In this document: piece by piece, positions 26,591 to 34,630 of the stretch | Layout: every line of letters begins with the position of its first letter | How positions within the stretch are numbered: the stretch's first letter is position 1 | Assembly: GCF_029581355.1 (NCBI RefSeq) | Contig: NZ_CP120849.1 | Span: forward strand, 2,264,501-2,328,500 | Direction: 5' to 3' | Length of the DNA: 64,000 bases | Source of the DNA: Parabacteroides chongii | Lineage (GTDB): Bacteria > Bacteroidota > Bacteroidia > Bacteroidales > Tannerellaceae | Notes under the pieces: model-generated | The model's database searches: none | Told to the model about the DNA's origin: nothing | What the model saw: the letters and a program-made list of their open reading frames with translations, nothing else | Translations under genes and position numbers: made by a program

Positions 26591-26655
26591 AAAAATAAAT
26601 ACCCTTTTGGGGGTTTTCTCTCCTTCATCCGTTTATTAAATACAATACGGAAAAT

Positions 26656-27642
26656 ATGGACGAACGAATATATAAATATTTTTATGAGGAACTTTCCCGG
26701 GAGGAACGTTTATCCTTGTTGCGGGATGTAGAGGTTGATGAAGCTTTGCGAAAGGATTTTGCAGAGTTACAGAATATGCATGCATTGATGAATCTGGGAC
26801 ATCAGTTGGAAAACAAGGTAATCGGTAAGCAAAAGTATAATCAGTTTATTTCGCGTAAGCAGCATGGCGTTTCGCAAAAAAGATGGTTGCGTTGGGGTAA
26901 CTATGCTGCTCTTATTATTATGTTGGTGGTTTCTTCGAGTCTGTTGACATACCAATATATGCAAATTAAGATGCAGCAGGAATTATCTCCCGATTCAATG
27001 AATACTTTGTATACACCTGCCGGGCAGCGGGCACAATTGGTTCTGCAGGATGGGACGGAGGTCTGGTTGAATGCAAAATCCAAATTGATATATCCTTCAC
27101 AGTTTACAGGTAAAGAAAGAAAGGTAGTAGTGGAGGGGGAAGCTTTTTTTAATGTGGCTAAGGACTATGAAAAACCATTTATCGTTTCATCACAAGATGT
27201 GGATATGAAGGTTTTGGGGACACAGTTTAATGTGTACTGTTATCCGGAAGCCGGCTATATTCAGACTAGCTTGCTGGAAGGTTCCGTTCGTGTCTTTTTT
27301 CAGGATAAAGAAAGTGAGGGAATCACTTTGAAGCCCGATCAGCAGGTGACAGTCACCGGAGGAAAAATGGTTGTAGAACCGATTTCTTTGAATGATCATT
27401 TTTTATGGCGTGAAGGTATTTATGCTTTTGAGAATGAACCTTTGATAAATATACTAAAGAAAATGGAATTGTATTATGATGTAAAGATCATGGTTAAGGA
27501 TACTTCTTTATTCAATGATACTTATACCGGTAAATTCAGGCAGCGTGACAGTCTTGATGATGTATTCCGGGTGTTACAGCAGATACGAAAATTCAAAGTA
27601 GAAAAAGATAAAGATAAAAATATTGTGACCTTGAGTAAATAA
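26656..27642 (+). CDS. FecR-family anti-sigma factor (PUL 3)
   Basis: A 328-residue anti-sigma regulator with a short cytoplasmic part (1-80), a transmembrane helix at about 83-100 (NYAALIIMLVVSSSLLTYQY) and the periplasmic FecR domain: AQLVLQDGTEVWLNAKSKLIY, GEAFFNVAKDYEKPFIV and MKVLGTQFNVYCYPE. The C-terminal DUF4974-like part ends in RKFKVEKDKDKNIVTLSK. It starts 65 bp after sigma. The susC partner begins 144 bp downstream, with a predicted antisense RNA in the gap. Confidence 0.9.
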   Translation: MDERIYKYFYEELSREERLSLLRDVEVDEALRKDFAELQNMHALMNLGHQLENKVIGKQKYNQFISRKQHGVSQKRWLRWGNYAALIIMLVVSSSLLTYQYMQIKMQQELSPDSMNTLYTPAGQRAQLVLQDGTEVWLNAKSKLIYPSQFTGKERKVVVEGEAFFNVAKDYEKPFIVSSQDVDMKVLGTQFNVYCYPEAGYIQTSLLEGSVRVFFQDKESEGITLKPDQQVTVTGGKMVVEPISLNDHFLWREGIYAFENEPLINILKKMELYYDVKIMVKDTSLFNDTYTGKFRQRDSLDDVFRVLQQIRKFKVEKDKDKNIVTLSK

Positions 27643-27687
27643 CATGTTAAACTAAAAACAGAATGCGTATGAAGAAATAACAATCGT

Positions 27688-27773
27688 AAAAAACAAAAGC
27701 GGCAGAAGCTACCAACAACTGCCGCCGATGTAAAGCAAACACAAGTCGTAAAATTTTAGTATTCACTTTTAAC
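27688..27773 (-). ncRNA. Predicted cis-antisense sRNA opposite the susC leader (DonS-like), PUL 3
   Basis: On the minus strand TACATTTG (27780-27787) is a consensus -7 box, with CTG instead of TTG at the -33 position 20 bases away. The expected RNA is about 86 bases and ends at the hairpin GCGGCAG/CTGCCGC (27699-27705 with 27719-27725) followed by TTTTGTTTTTT on the minus strand. The layout, including the -7 box sharing one base with the susC ATG, is the same as in PUL 2. Confidence 0.55.
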
Positions 27774-27786
27774 ATTGAACAAATGT

Positions 27787-30700
27787 ATGAAAAGAAAAAC
27801 TTTGTTACAGCACTTTGCTGTGCTTAATAACAGCATTAAAGATTTTTTTAGGATTATGAGAATATCACTGTTACTTTTATTTGTCTGTGTATGTCAGTTA
27901 ATGGCAACTGATATGGATGCACAAAATACAATTGTTAAAATCAAACAGAATAATATTTCTGTTAAACAGTTGATAAAAGAGATCGAGTCGCAGACTGACT
28001 ATTTGGTCGTATTCAGAAATCAGGATGTGGATGTGGATAAGTTGATTTCTTTTAAAAAGACATCAGCCAAAGTTGCTGATCTTTTAGAAGAAATGTGCAA
28101 AAATGCAAATATTAATTTTGTATTTGCAAGTAATTACATTACTCTATCGAAAAAGCAAGCTGAAGCGGAACAGGGAAAGAAAAAAGTAGAGGGGACTGTT
28201 ACTGATGTAAAAGGCGATCCTATTATCGGTGTAAATGTTGTGGAAGTTGGGACAAATAATGGTATTATTACCGATATAGACGGAAATTATTCATTGGAGG
28301 TTGATGACAATGCAACCATTCAATTTTCTTTTATAGGTTATTTGAGCCAAAGTGTGGCAGTACAAGGAAAAAATGTCGTAAACATAAAACTTCAGGAAGA
28401 TATGCAAGCATTGGATGAAGTTGTTGTGGTTGGTTATGGTACTGCTAAGAAAAGTGATTTAGCCGGCTCTGTTGTTCGTGCGGATCTGGGTACTTTACAG
28501 GAATCTCCCAGTATCAGTTTGGGTTCCGCCTTACAGGGAACTGTTCCGGGGCTGAATGTGGGTGCGGTCACAGAGGCTGGTAAGGGACCGGATATGTCAA
28601 TCCGTGGACGTACATCCATCAGCGGAGGAAATTCACCGCTGATTGTTCTGGATGGTATTATATTCCGTGGAAATATGGTCGATATCAATATGAATGATGT
28701 GGAATCAGTAGATGTATTGAAAGATGCCAGTGCCGCGGCTATTTACGGTTCCGAAGCCAGTAATGGTGTTATCCTTATTACGTCGAAGACTGGTAAGGTG
28801 ATGAGTAAACCGACTATCGAATATAGCGGCTCTTTTTCTTACCAGCAACCGACTAATAAGGATATGTTTCCTGAAGGGAGAGACGGTTTCCTTCGTAAGA
28901 TTAGCGATCGTTTTCTGGAAGAGAGCAGAACCGGTAACGATATGCTGACAATGAATCCGAACTGGGATGTAACGAAACATTTGATGGATGGAAATACATT
29001 GGCTGGTTATAATGCCGGAACAGAAACAGACTGGTGGGACTTGCTGACGAATGATATGCCGTATATCCAAAATCATAATTTAAGCGTGAGAGGAAAAAAT
29101 GAACTGAGCAGCTATTATTTCTCTATGGGATATACGGATCAGCAGAACCTTATTATCAATGATACTTATAAACGTTATAACGTCAGGGTTAATATGGATA
29201 CCAAAATCACTAATTGGTTGAAGGTGGGGGTACAGTCTTTTTTTACAGTCAGTGATTATTCGGGAGTGGCTCCGACATTATCAACAGTTGTCAATTTGCC
29301 TCCGATTGTTGCAGTGACGGATGAAAGCGGGGAATATATTAAAGAACCGTATAAAAATACGACCAATCCGTTGCTTCAGATAGAGCAGGATGATGTAAAC
29401 AAGCGTTATAACTTATTCGCTAATTTTTATGCGGATGTTGATATTCCTTTTATCAAAGGTTTAAACTACCGTATGAATTTCTCACAGAATTTGATTGAAG
29501 GGAAAGAGTATAATTATAATGCACTGGGACAAAACTTTACAGGGAAAGCTTCAAAGATGAATTCCAGTCAATACAACTGGACAGTCGATAATATTGTCTC
29601 TTACAAACGTACATTTGGGAAACATTCTATCAATGCGACTTTCGTATATGGTGTTGAAAAGCGACAATATGAAGATACGAAAGCTGGTGCAGCCAATTTC
29701 CAGAATGGTATTTTAGGGTTTGACAAGCTCGAAGCTGGACAAGCCGATTTACAAACGGCAGAGTCAGGGGCTTGGCAGGAATCCAGCCTATATACTATGT
29801 TGCGTGCTATTTATTCATTTAACGATCGGTATATCTTTACGGGAACAGTGCGTCGGGACGGCTTTTCCGGCTTTGGTAAAGATCATAAATTCGGAGTATT
29901 CCCTTCAGGTGCTTTTGCCTGGAGAATCAGCGAAGAAGATTTTTTCAAAGAGAAAGTCAATTGGATGGAGAATCTGAAATTGCGTTTGTCTTATGGTTCA
30001 AACGGAAACAGGACTGTTGGACGCTATCAGACATTGGCTCAGCTGGGTTCAGGAGCAGGATCTATTAAAATTGGTGATACTTCTTATGATGCCGGTTATT
30101 TGTTTGGTGATGGTGCCAGTGCGGAACAGATGCAGTGGATTACGTCATTAGCTAATGCCGATCTGAAGTGGGAAACAACTAATACATTTAATACCGGAGT
30201 GGATTTCAGTATGTTGAACGGACGTATTTTCGGTAATGTTGATTATTATGTGTCGCAAACGAATAATCTGTTGTTTAATATTAATATCCCCGATATGAAT
30301 GGATTGTCGACTATCCCAACCAATATCGGTAAATTGAAAAATCACGGTGTTGAATTTTCAGTAACAGGTGTGCCCGTACAAACCAAAGATTTTAGTTGGG
30401 ATGTGACTTTTAATTTTTCACGTAACAGAAATAAAGTAGTAAGTATCCTGGGGCTTGATGCAGATGGTGATGGAAAAGAAGATGACCTGATCGCCAATAA
30501 AATATTCATGGGGAAGCCTTATGGAGTAAAATATGATTATAACATCATAGGTATGTGGCAATTAGCAGATAAACAAAATGGTTTGATTCCGGATGGTTTC
30601 GAATACGGTACGTATAAAGTGGAAGATGTAAATAACGACGGAAAGTATACAGCGGATGCAGATCGTAAGATCATTGGTTATGAAGATCCGGCTTATCGCT

Positions 30701-31167
30701 TCAGTATTCAGAATACATTCAGATATAAAAACTGGGAGCTGAAGTTTTTTATCAATTCGGTTCAGGGTGGTAAGAAATATTATTATGGTCAGCCGGCTAA
30801 GGATGTTCCTAATCCGGATAATATTTATCAGGTAAACCTATTCAACTTCGATTACTGGACTCCGGAAAATCCGAATGCACGTTATCGTCAGTTAGGTTAT
30901 TTCTCGCAGGCTTTGGGAGGATATGCATTCTCTCCGTATGTACAGCGTAATTTTGTCCGTTTGCAGGATGTTACGGTTTCTTACAATGTGCCGTCTGCCT
31001 GGTTGAATAAATTCAACATAAACCGTTTGAAAGTATATGTATCGGGAAAGAATCTACTGACATTGACAGATTGGGATGGCTGGGATCCGGAAACCGGTGC
31101 CGGTTTGGATTCTTCCAAATATCCTGTGATGAGAAGTTATTCTGTTGGTCTTAATCTTGAATTTTAA
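27787..31167 (+). CDS. SusC-like TonB-dependent receptor with STN domain (PUL 3)
   Basis: A 1126-residue outer-membrane transporter. I chose ATG 27787 over the in-frame TTG 27775, as ATG is the usual start and the -7 box on the other strand mirrors that of PUL 2. A long signal segment (RISLLLLFVCVCQLMA) is followed by the STN domain (about 45-120: IKQNNISVKQLIKEIESQTDY), a carboxypeptidase regulatory-like domain (GTVTDVKGDPIIGVNVVEVG), EVVVVGYGTAKKSDLAGSV and the plug motif DVLKDASAAAIYGSEASNGVILITSK. The barrel ends in LNLEF. Partner genes are the upstream FecR and the SusD that begins 4 bp after its stop. Confidence 0.92.
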   Translation: MKRKTLLQHFAVLNNSIKDFFRIMRISLLLLFVCVCQLMATDMDAQNTIVKIKQNNISVKQLIKEIESQTDYLVVFRNQDVDVDKLISFKKTSAKVADLLEEMCKNANINFVFASNYITLSKKQAEAEQGKKKVEGTVTDVKGDPIIGVNVVEVGTNNGIITDIDGNYSLEVDDNATIQFSFIGYLSQSVAVQGKNVVNIKLQEDMQALDEVVVVGYGTAKKSDLAGSVVRADLGTLQESPSISLGSALQGTVPGLNVGAVTEAGKGPDMSIRGRTSISGGNSPLIVLDGIIFRGNMVDINMNDVESVDVLKDASAAAIYGSEASNGVILITSKTGKVMSKPTIEYSGSFSYQQPTNKDMFPEGRDGFLRKISDRFLEESRTGNDMLTMNPNWDVTKHLMDGNTLAGYNAGTETDWWDLLTNDMPYIQNHNLSVRGKNELSSYYFSMGYTDQQNLIINDTYKRYNVRVNMDTKITNWLKVGVQSFFTVSDYSGVAPTLSTVVNLPPIVAVTDESGEYIKEPYKNTTNPLLQIEQDDVNKRYNLFANFYADVDIPFIKGLNYRMNFSQNLIEGKEYNYNALGQNFTGKASKMNSSQYNWTVDNIVSYKRTFGKHSINATFVYGVEKRQYEDTKAGAANFQNGILGFDKLEAGQADLQTAESGAWQESSLYTMLRAIYSFNDRYIFTGTVRRDGFSGFGKDHKFGVFPSGAFAWRISEEDFFKEKVNWMENLKLRLSYGSNGNRTVGRYQTLAQLGSGAGSIKIGDTSYDAGYLFGDGASAEQMQWITSLANADLKWETTNTFNTGVDFSMLNGRIFGNVDYYVSQTNNLLFNINIPDMNGLSTIPTNIGKLKNHGVEFSVTGVPVQTKDFSWDVTFNFSRNRNKVVSILGLDADGDGKEDDLIANKIFMGKPYGVKYDYNIIGMWQLADKQNGLIPDGFEYGTYKVEDVNNDGKYTADADRKIIGYEDPAYRFSIQNTFRYKNWELKFFINSVQGGKKYYYGQPAKDVPNPDNIYQVNLFNFDYWTPENPNARYRQLGYFSQALGGYAFSPYVQRNFVRLQDVTVSYNVPSAWLNKFNINRLKVYVSGKNLLTLTDWDGWDPETGAGLDSSKYPVMRSYSVGLNLEF

Positions 31168-31171
31168 TAGT

Positions 31172-32881
31172 ATGAATATGAAATCATTAAAATATAGTAT
31201 TGTATTTCTGGCAGCGTGTACACTTTTTGCGTCGTGTGATGAAAGTAAGTTCCTGGAAGAAAAACCTTTGGATTTTTATTCTCCGGAAAACTCGATGGAG
31301 ACGTCTGCCCATTTTCAGTCATCCGTTAATTATTTGTATAACAGGGTTAGGCATTTACAATGGGGAACTAATACGGAAGCCCGGTTTGCTTTGCGTTATG
31401 CTACCGATTTCGCATTTAATGCTACCGATTATTATAAAGCGGCTAAGTTGAATGATTATACGAATGTGATGGTTCCTACTTATTCGGTTCCTTTGGAAAT
31501 CTGGAAAACTTGTTATACGATTATATCGAATGCAAATGTAATACTGAACCGATTGACATTAACGGAAGCGATTACGGATAGTGATAAGGACACATTCCGT
31601 GGAGAAGCTCTATTTTTTAGGTCTTATGCTTATAAAATTCTGGCTAATCTTTATGGGGGCGTACCGTTGGCTTTGGAAGAGGTTGAGACACCTCGCCGTG
31701 ATTATGTCAGGGCCACTCGTGAAGAAGTCTATGATCAGATCAGAAAAGATCTGGAAGAGGCGGAGACGTTATTAGATGATATCGATAAAGTAAAAGACGG
31801 GAAAATAAGTAAGCAAATGGTTGAACATTTGTTATCTGAGATTTATATCAGTCTGGAACAATACGATCAGGCTATCAGTGCGGCGACTCGTGTAATCGAT
31901 TATCCGGCTATGGCGTTGATGACTTCCCGTTTCGGATCGCGTAAAGATGAAGAAGGGGACGTTTATTGGGACTTGTTTCGGTTGAATAATCAGAATCGTA
32001 GTAGCGGAAATACAGAAAGTTTGTGGGTTCTTCAGTACGATTATCAGAACCCCGCTTCTTCCACTGAATATAATATGCCATGGGTTGTTTTACCATTTTA
32101 CCAGAATATACAGATTTCAGAGAAAGATGCTTCTGGAAATGAAATAAAAACGAATGCCTTTTTAGGGGTGACAGACGGTAAAGGTGGTCGTGGAGTTGGT
32201 TGGATGCAACCGACGAAGTATTTCTTCAATGATCTATGGAAAAATGGTTCGGAGAATGATATGCGTAATTCCTCTTATAATATAATGCGCGATGTAAGGA
32301 TAGATAATCCGGCATCTCCTGCATTCGGTAAATGGTTAGTGAAAGATGGCTATTCGACTCAGGTTGATTCGATTCGTCAGTGGTTCCCATTCTTGACCAA
32401 AGTCTCTAGAATGAATAATTTCCCGGAAGATTTATATCAGAAGGATTCAAATGGAGAACCGATTGTAACCGAGTTTGGAGAACATTTGTTGATAAATAAT
32501 GCGAATAGTTCTTATAAAGATGAATATATGTATCGTTTGGCAGAAACATATCTATTACGTGCTGAAGCATATATTGGAAAAGGTGATAAAGAAAAAGCTG
32601 CCGCTGATGTTAATGTAGTACGTGCCAGAGCAAAAGCAGAACCGGCAAAAGCTTCTGAAATGGATATTGATTATTTGTTGGATGAACGTATGAGAGAATT
32701 GTACGTGGAAGAAATGCGTATGGTTACTTTATGTCGTATGGGTAAATTAGTGGACAGGAATAGGAAATATAATCCAAAGAGTGGTCCCTCCATTTCTGAT
32801 TATCATAATCTATGGCCTATACCTTTCTCTGAAATTGAACGGAATATCTTTGCTGAAATCAAGCAAAATCCAGGATATTAA
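31172..32881 (+). CDS. SusD-like glycan-binding lipoprotein (PUL 3)
   Basis: A 569-residue SusD, longer than the other three. The signal ends at TLFASC (Cys22). ATG 31172 gives a proper lipoprotein signal; a longer frame from 31145 would overlap susC and is rejected. Hallmarks include KFLEEKPLDFYSPENSM, GEALFFRSYAYKILANLYGGVPLALEEV, YRLAETYLLRAEAYIGKGDKEKA, DERMRELYVEEMRMVTLCRMG and IPFSEIERNIFAEIKQNPGY. It precedes the sulfatase by 15 bp, so its ligand is likely sulfated. Confidence 0.9.
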   Translation: MNMKSLKYSIVFLAACTLFASCDESKFLEEKPLDFYSPENSMETSAHFQSSVNYLYNRVRHLQWGTNTEARFALRYATDFAFNATDYYKAAKLNDYTNVMVPTYSVPLEIWKTCYTIISNANVILNRLTLTEAITDSDKDTFRGEALFFRSYAYKILANLYGGVPLALEEVETPRRDYVRATREEVYDQIRKDLEEAETLLDDIDKVKDGKISKQMVEHLLSEIYISLEQYDQAISAATRVIDYPAMALMTSRFGSRKDEEGDVYWDLFRLNNQNRSSGNTESLWVLQYDYQNPASSTEYNMPWVVLPFYQNIQISEKDASGNEIKTNAFLGVTDGKGGRGVGWMQPTKYFFNDLWKNGSENDMRNSSYNIMRDVRIDNPASPAFGKWLVKDGYSTQVDSIRQWFPFLTKVSRMNNFPEDLYQKDSNGEPIVTEFGEHLLINNANSSYKDEYMYRLAETYLLRAEAYIGKGDKEKAAADVNVVRARAKAEPAKASEMDIDYLLDERMRELYVEEMRMVTLCRMGKLVDRNRKYNPKSGPSISDYHNLWPIPFSEIERNIFAEIKQNPGY

Positions 32882-32896
32882 TAAATATAATTAGAT

Positions 32897-34432
32897 ATGA
32901 TTAAACAGATAAAAGCCAGTAGCCTGCTCCTCTCTTTTGGGGGGCTGGCTACCCTAGGCTGTACAACCCTGGCAGAACAGGCTACAGATAAGCCTAATAT
33001 TATTTTCATCTTTGCAGATGATATGGGATACGGGGATGTTTCGGCATTGAATGAAAACTCTCGGATACAGACAAATAATATAGATAAGATTGCAAATGAA
33101 GGAGTTGTCTTTATAGATGCACATTCAAGTTCATCGGTTAGTACCCCTTCTCGTTATAGTCTTTTGACCGGACGCTATAATTGGCGTTCAACGGAAAAGT
33201 CCGGGGTATTAGGAGGGTATAGTAAAGCGTTAATTCCACAAGGACGTCGGACTGTAGCTTCTGTTTTGAAAGATCAGGGATATGAAACGGCTTGTATCGG
33301 TAAATGGCATTTGGGGTGGAATTGGGATAATATTGATGCCGGAGTGGATAGTATTGATTTCAGTAAGCCGATAACAAATGGCCCTACGACACTAGGTTTT
33401 GATTATTTTTATGGAATTTCCGGTTCATTGGATATGGCTCCGTATGTTTATGTAGAGAATAATATGCCTACAGCTTTACCTGATAGAGTAACTGAAAATA
33501 CAGGAATGAAATTTTGGCGAAAAGGTCCGACAGCCTCTGATTTCGATCATGAACAGACGATGCCTAACTTTGTAAACAGGGCGGTCCGTTATATCCATAA
33601 AAAGGCTAAGAGTGACCGGCCTTTCTTTTTGTATTTACCATTACCTGCACCACATACGCCGATTCTTCCTATCAAAGAATATCAAGGTAAATCGGGCTTG
33701 AATCCATATGGTGATTTTGTTCTGATGGTAGATGATATGGTAGGAAAAGTAATGAAAGCGTTGAAGGATGCGGGTATTTCAGAAAATACGATTTTGGTAT
33801 TCAGTACGGATAATGGCTGTAGCCCGGAAGCTAAATTTGACGAACTTCAGGCGAAGGGGCATTATCCAAGTTATATTTATCGAGGACATAAGGCAGACTT
33901 GTTTGATGGTGGACATCGTATCCCTTGTGTTGTTAGATGGCCGGCAAAGGTAAAGCATCATGTAATAAATCAGACGATTTGTCTGACTGATTTCTTCGCT
34001 ACTTTTGCTTCAGTTGCCGATTATCAACTGAAAGATTCGGAAGGAGAAGATAGTTATAATATTTTACCTTTGCTTATTGAAGAGAAAGAAGGGACAGTTA
34101 TTCGTGAAGCCACTGTCCATCATTCGATAAACGGTGATTTTACGATTCGCAAAGGCAAATGGAAACTGTTATTATCACCGAGTTCCGGTGGTTGGAGTTT
34201 CCCGAAACCGAAAAAAGATGATGAGATGATCAAAACATTACCTTCAGTTCAGCTTTACAACATGAAGACCGATCCGGCAGAAAAAAATAATGTATATGCC
34301 GAACACCTTGAAGTAGTAAAAGAATTGAAAGACCTGATGATCAAATATGTGAAGGAGGGTCGCAGTACTCCGGGTGCTCCGCAGAAGAACGACGGACCGG
34401 AAGTCTGGAAGCAGTTGAGTTGGATGGAATAA
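32897..34432 (+). CDS. Family S1 sulfatase lipoprotein, serine-type (PUL 3)
   Basis: A 511-residue paralogue of the sulfatase at 24403-25941, with the same motifs: IFADDMGYGDVSALNENS, formylglycine precursor Ser82 in SVSTPSR, CIGKWHLGWNW and LPAPHTP. The lipobox is TLGC (Cys22). Protein identity to the paralogue is high throughout. The DNA is diverged at synonymous positions over the first ~1200 bp, but nearly identical in two patches of ~90 and ~185 bp at the 3' end, which suggests gene conversion. A strong terminator lies 27 bp after the stop. Sulfate position and substrate unknown. Confidence 0.9.
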   Translation: MIKQIKASSLLLSFGGLATLGCTTLAEQATDKPNIIFIFADDMGYGDVSALNENSRIQTNNIDKIANEGVVFIDAHSSSSVSTPSRYSLLTGRYNWRSTEKSGVLGGYSKALIPQGRRTVASVLKDQGYETACIGKWHLGWNWDNIDAGVDSIDFSKPITNGPTTLGFDYFYGISGSLDMAPYVYVENNMPTALPDRVTENTGMKFWRKGPTASDFDHEQTMPNFVNRAVRYIHKKAKSDRPFFLYLPLPAPHTPILPIKEYQGKSGLNPYGDFVLMVDDMVGKVMKALKDAGISENTILVFSTDNGCSPEAKFDELQAKGHYPSYIYRGHKADLFDGGHRIPCVVRWPAKVKHHVINQTICLTDFFATFASVADYQLKDSEGEDSYNILPLLIEEKEGTVIREATVHHSINGDFTIRKGKWKLLLSPSSGGWSFPKPKKDDEMIKTLPSVQLYNMKTDPAEKNNVYAEHLEVVKELKDLMIKYVKEGRSTPGAPQKNDGPEVWKQLSWME

Positions 34433-34458
34433 GTTATAATAATCAGCGATAAGTATGT

Positions 34459-34493
34459 ATCCCGGGTAACGTTTTTGTTATCCGGGATTTTTT
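34459..34493 (+). terminator. Intrinsic terminator after PUL 3
   Basis: ATCCCGGGTAAC (34459-34470) pairs with GTTATCCGGGAT (34477-34488) over 12 bp with one G-U pair, followed by six T. It closes the sigma-FecR-SusC-SusD-sulfatase unit. Confidence 0.85.
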
Positions 34494-34511
34494 ATATCCC
34501 TTTGGACTTTC

Positions 34512-34525
34512 CGCAAACGTTTGCG
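34512..34525. promoter_or_regulatory. LacI-type palindromic operator before GH29
   Basis: CGCAAACGTTTGCG is a perfect 14-bp palindrome with a central CpG, the layout of LacI-family operators. It lies upstream of the predicted promoter of the fucosidase gene. No LacI gene is in the window. Confidence 0.6.
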
Positions 34526-34567
34526 TAGATTTTCCCTTAAATCTTTTTCTTGCAGCCGTTAATACTG

Positions 34568-34575
34568 TATTTTTG
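34568..34575 (+). promoter_or_regulatory. -7 box of the GH29-GH95 segment
   Basis: TATTTTTG matches TAnnTTTG. The -33 region is only TTTT at 20 bases. The start point near 34582 gives a leader of about 48 bases to ATG 34631. Confidence 0.5.
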
Positions 34576-34630
34576 AACATTTAAACGAAATAAATAAAGA
34601 ACACTTATTAATTTCAAATCATAATAAGCC

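Noticed and set aside
31145..31171. Longer N-terminus for the PUL 3 SusD overlapping susC
   Set aside because: It would destroy the lipoprotein signal; ATG 31172 gives a normal signal peptide with lipobox.
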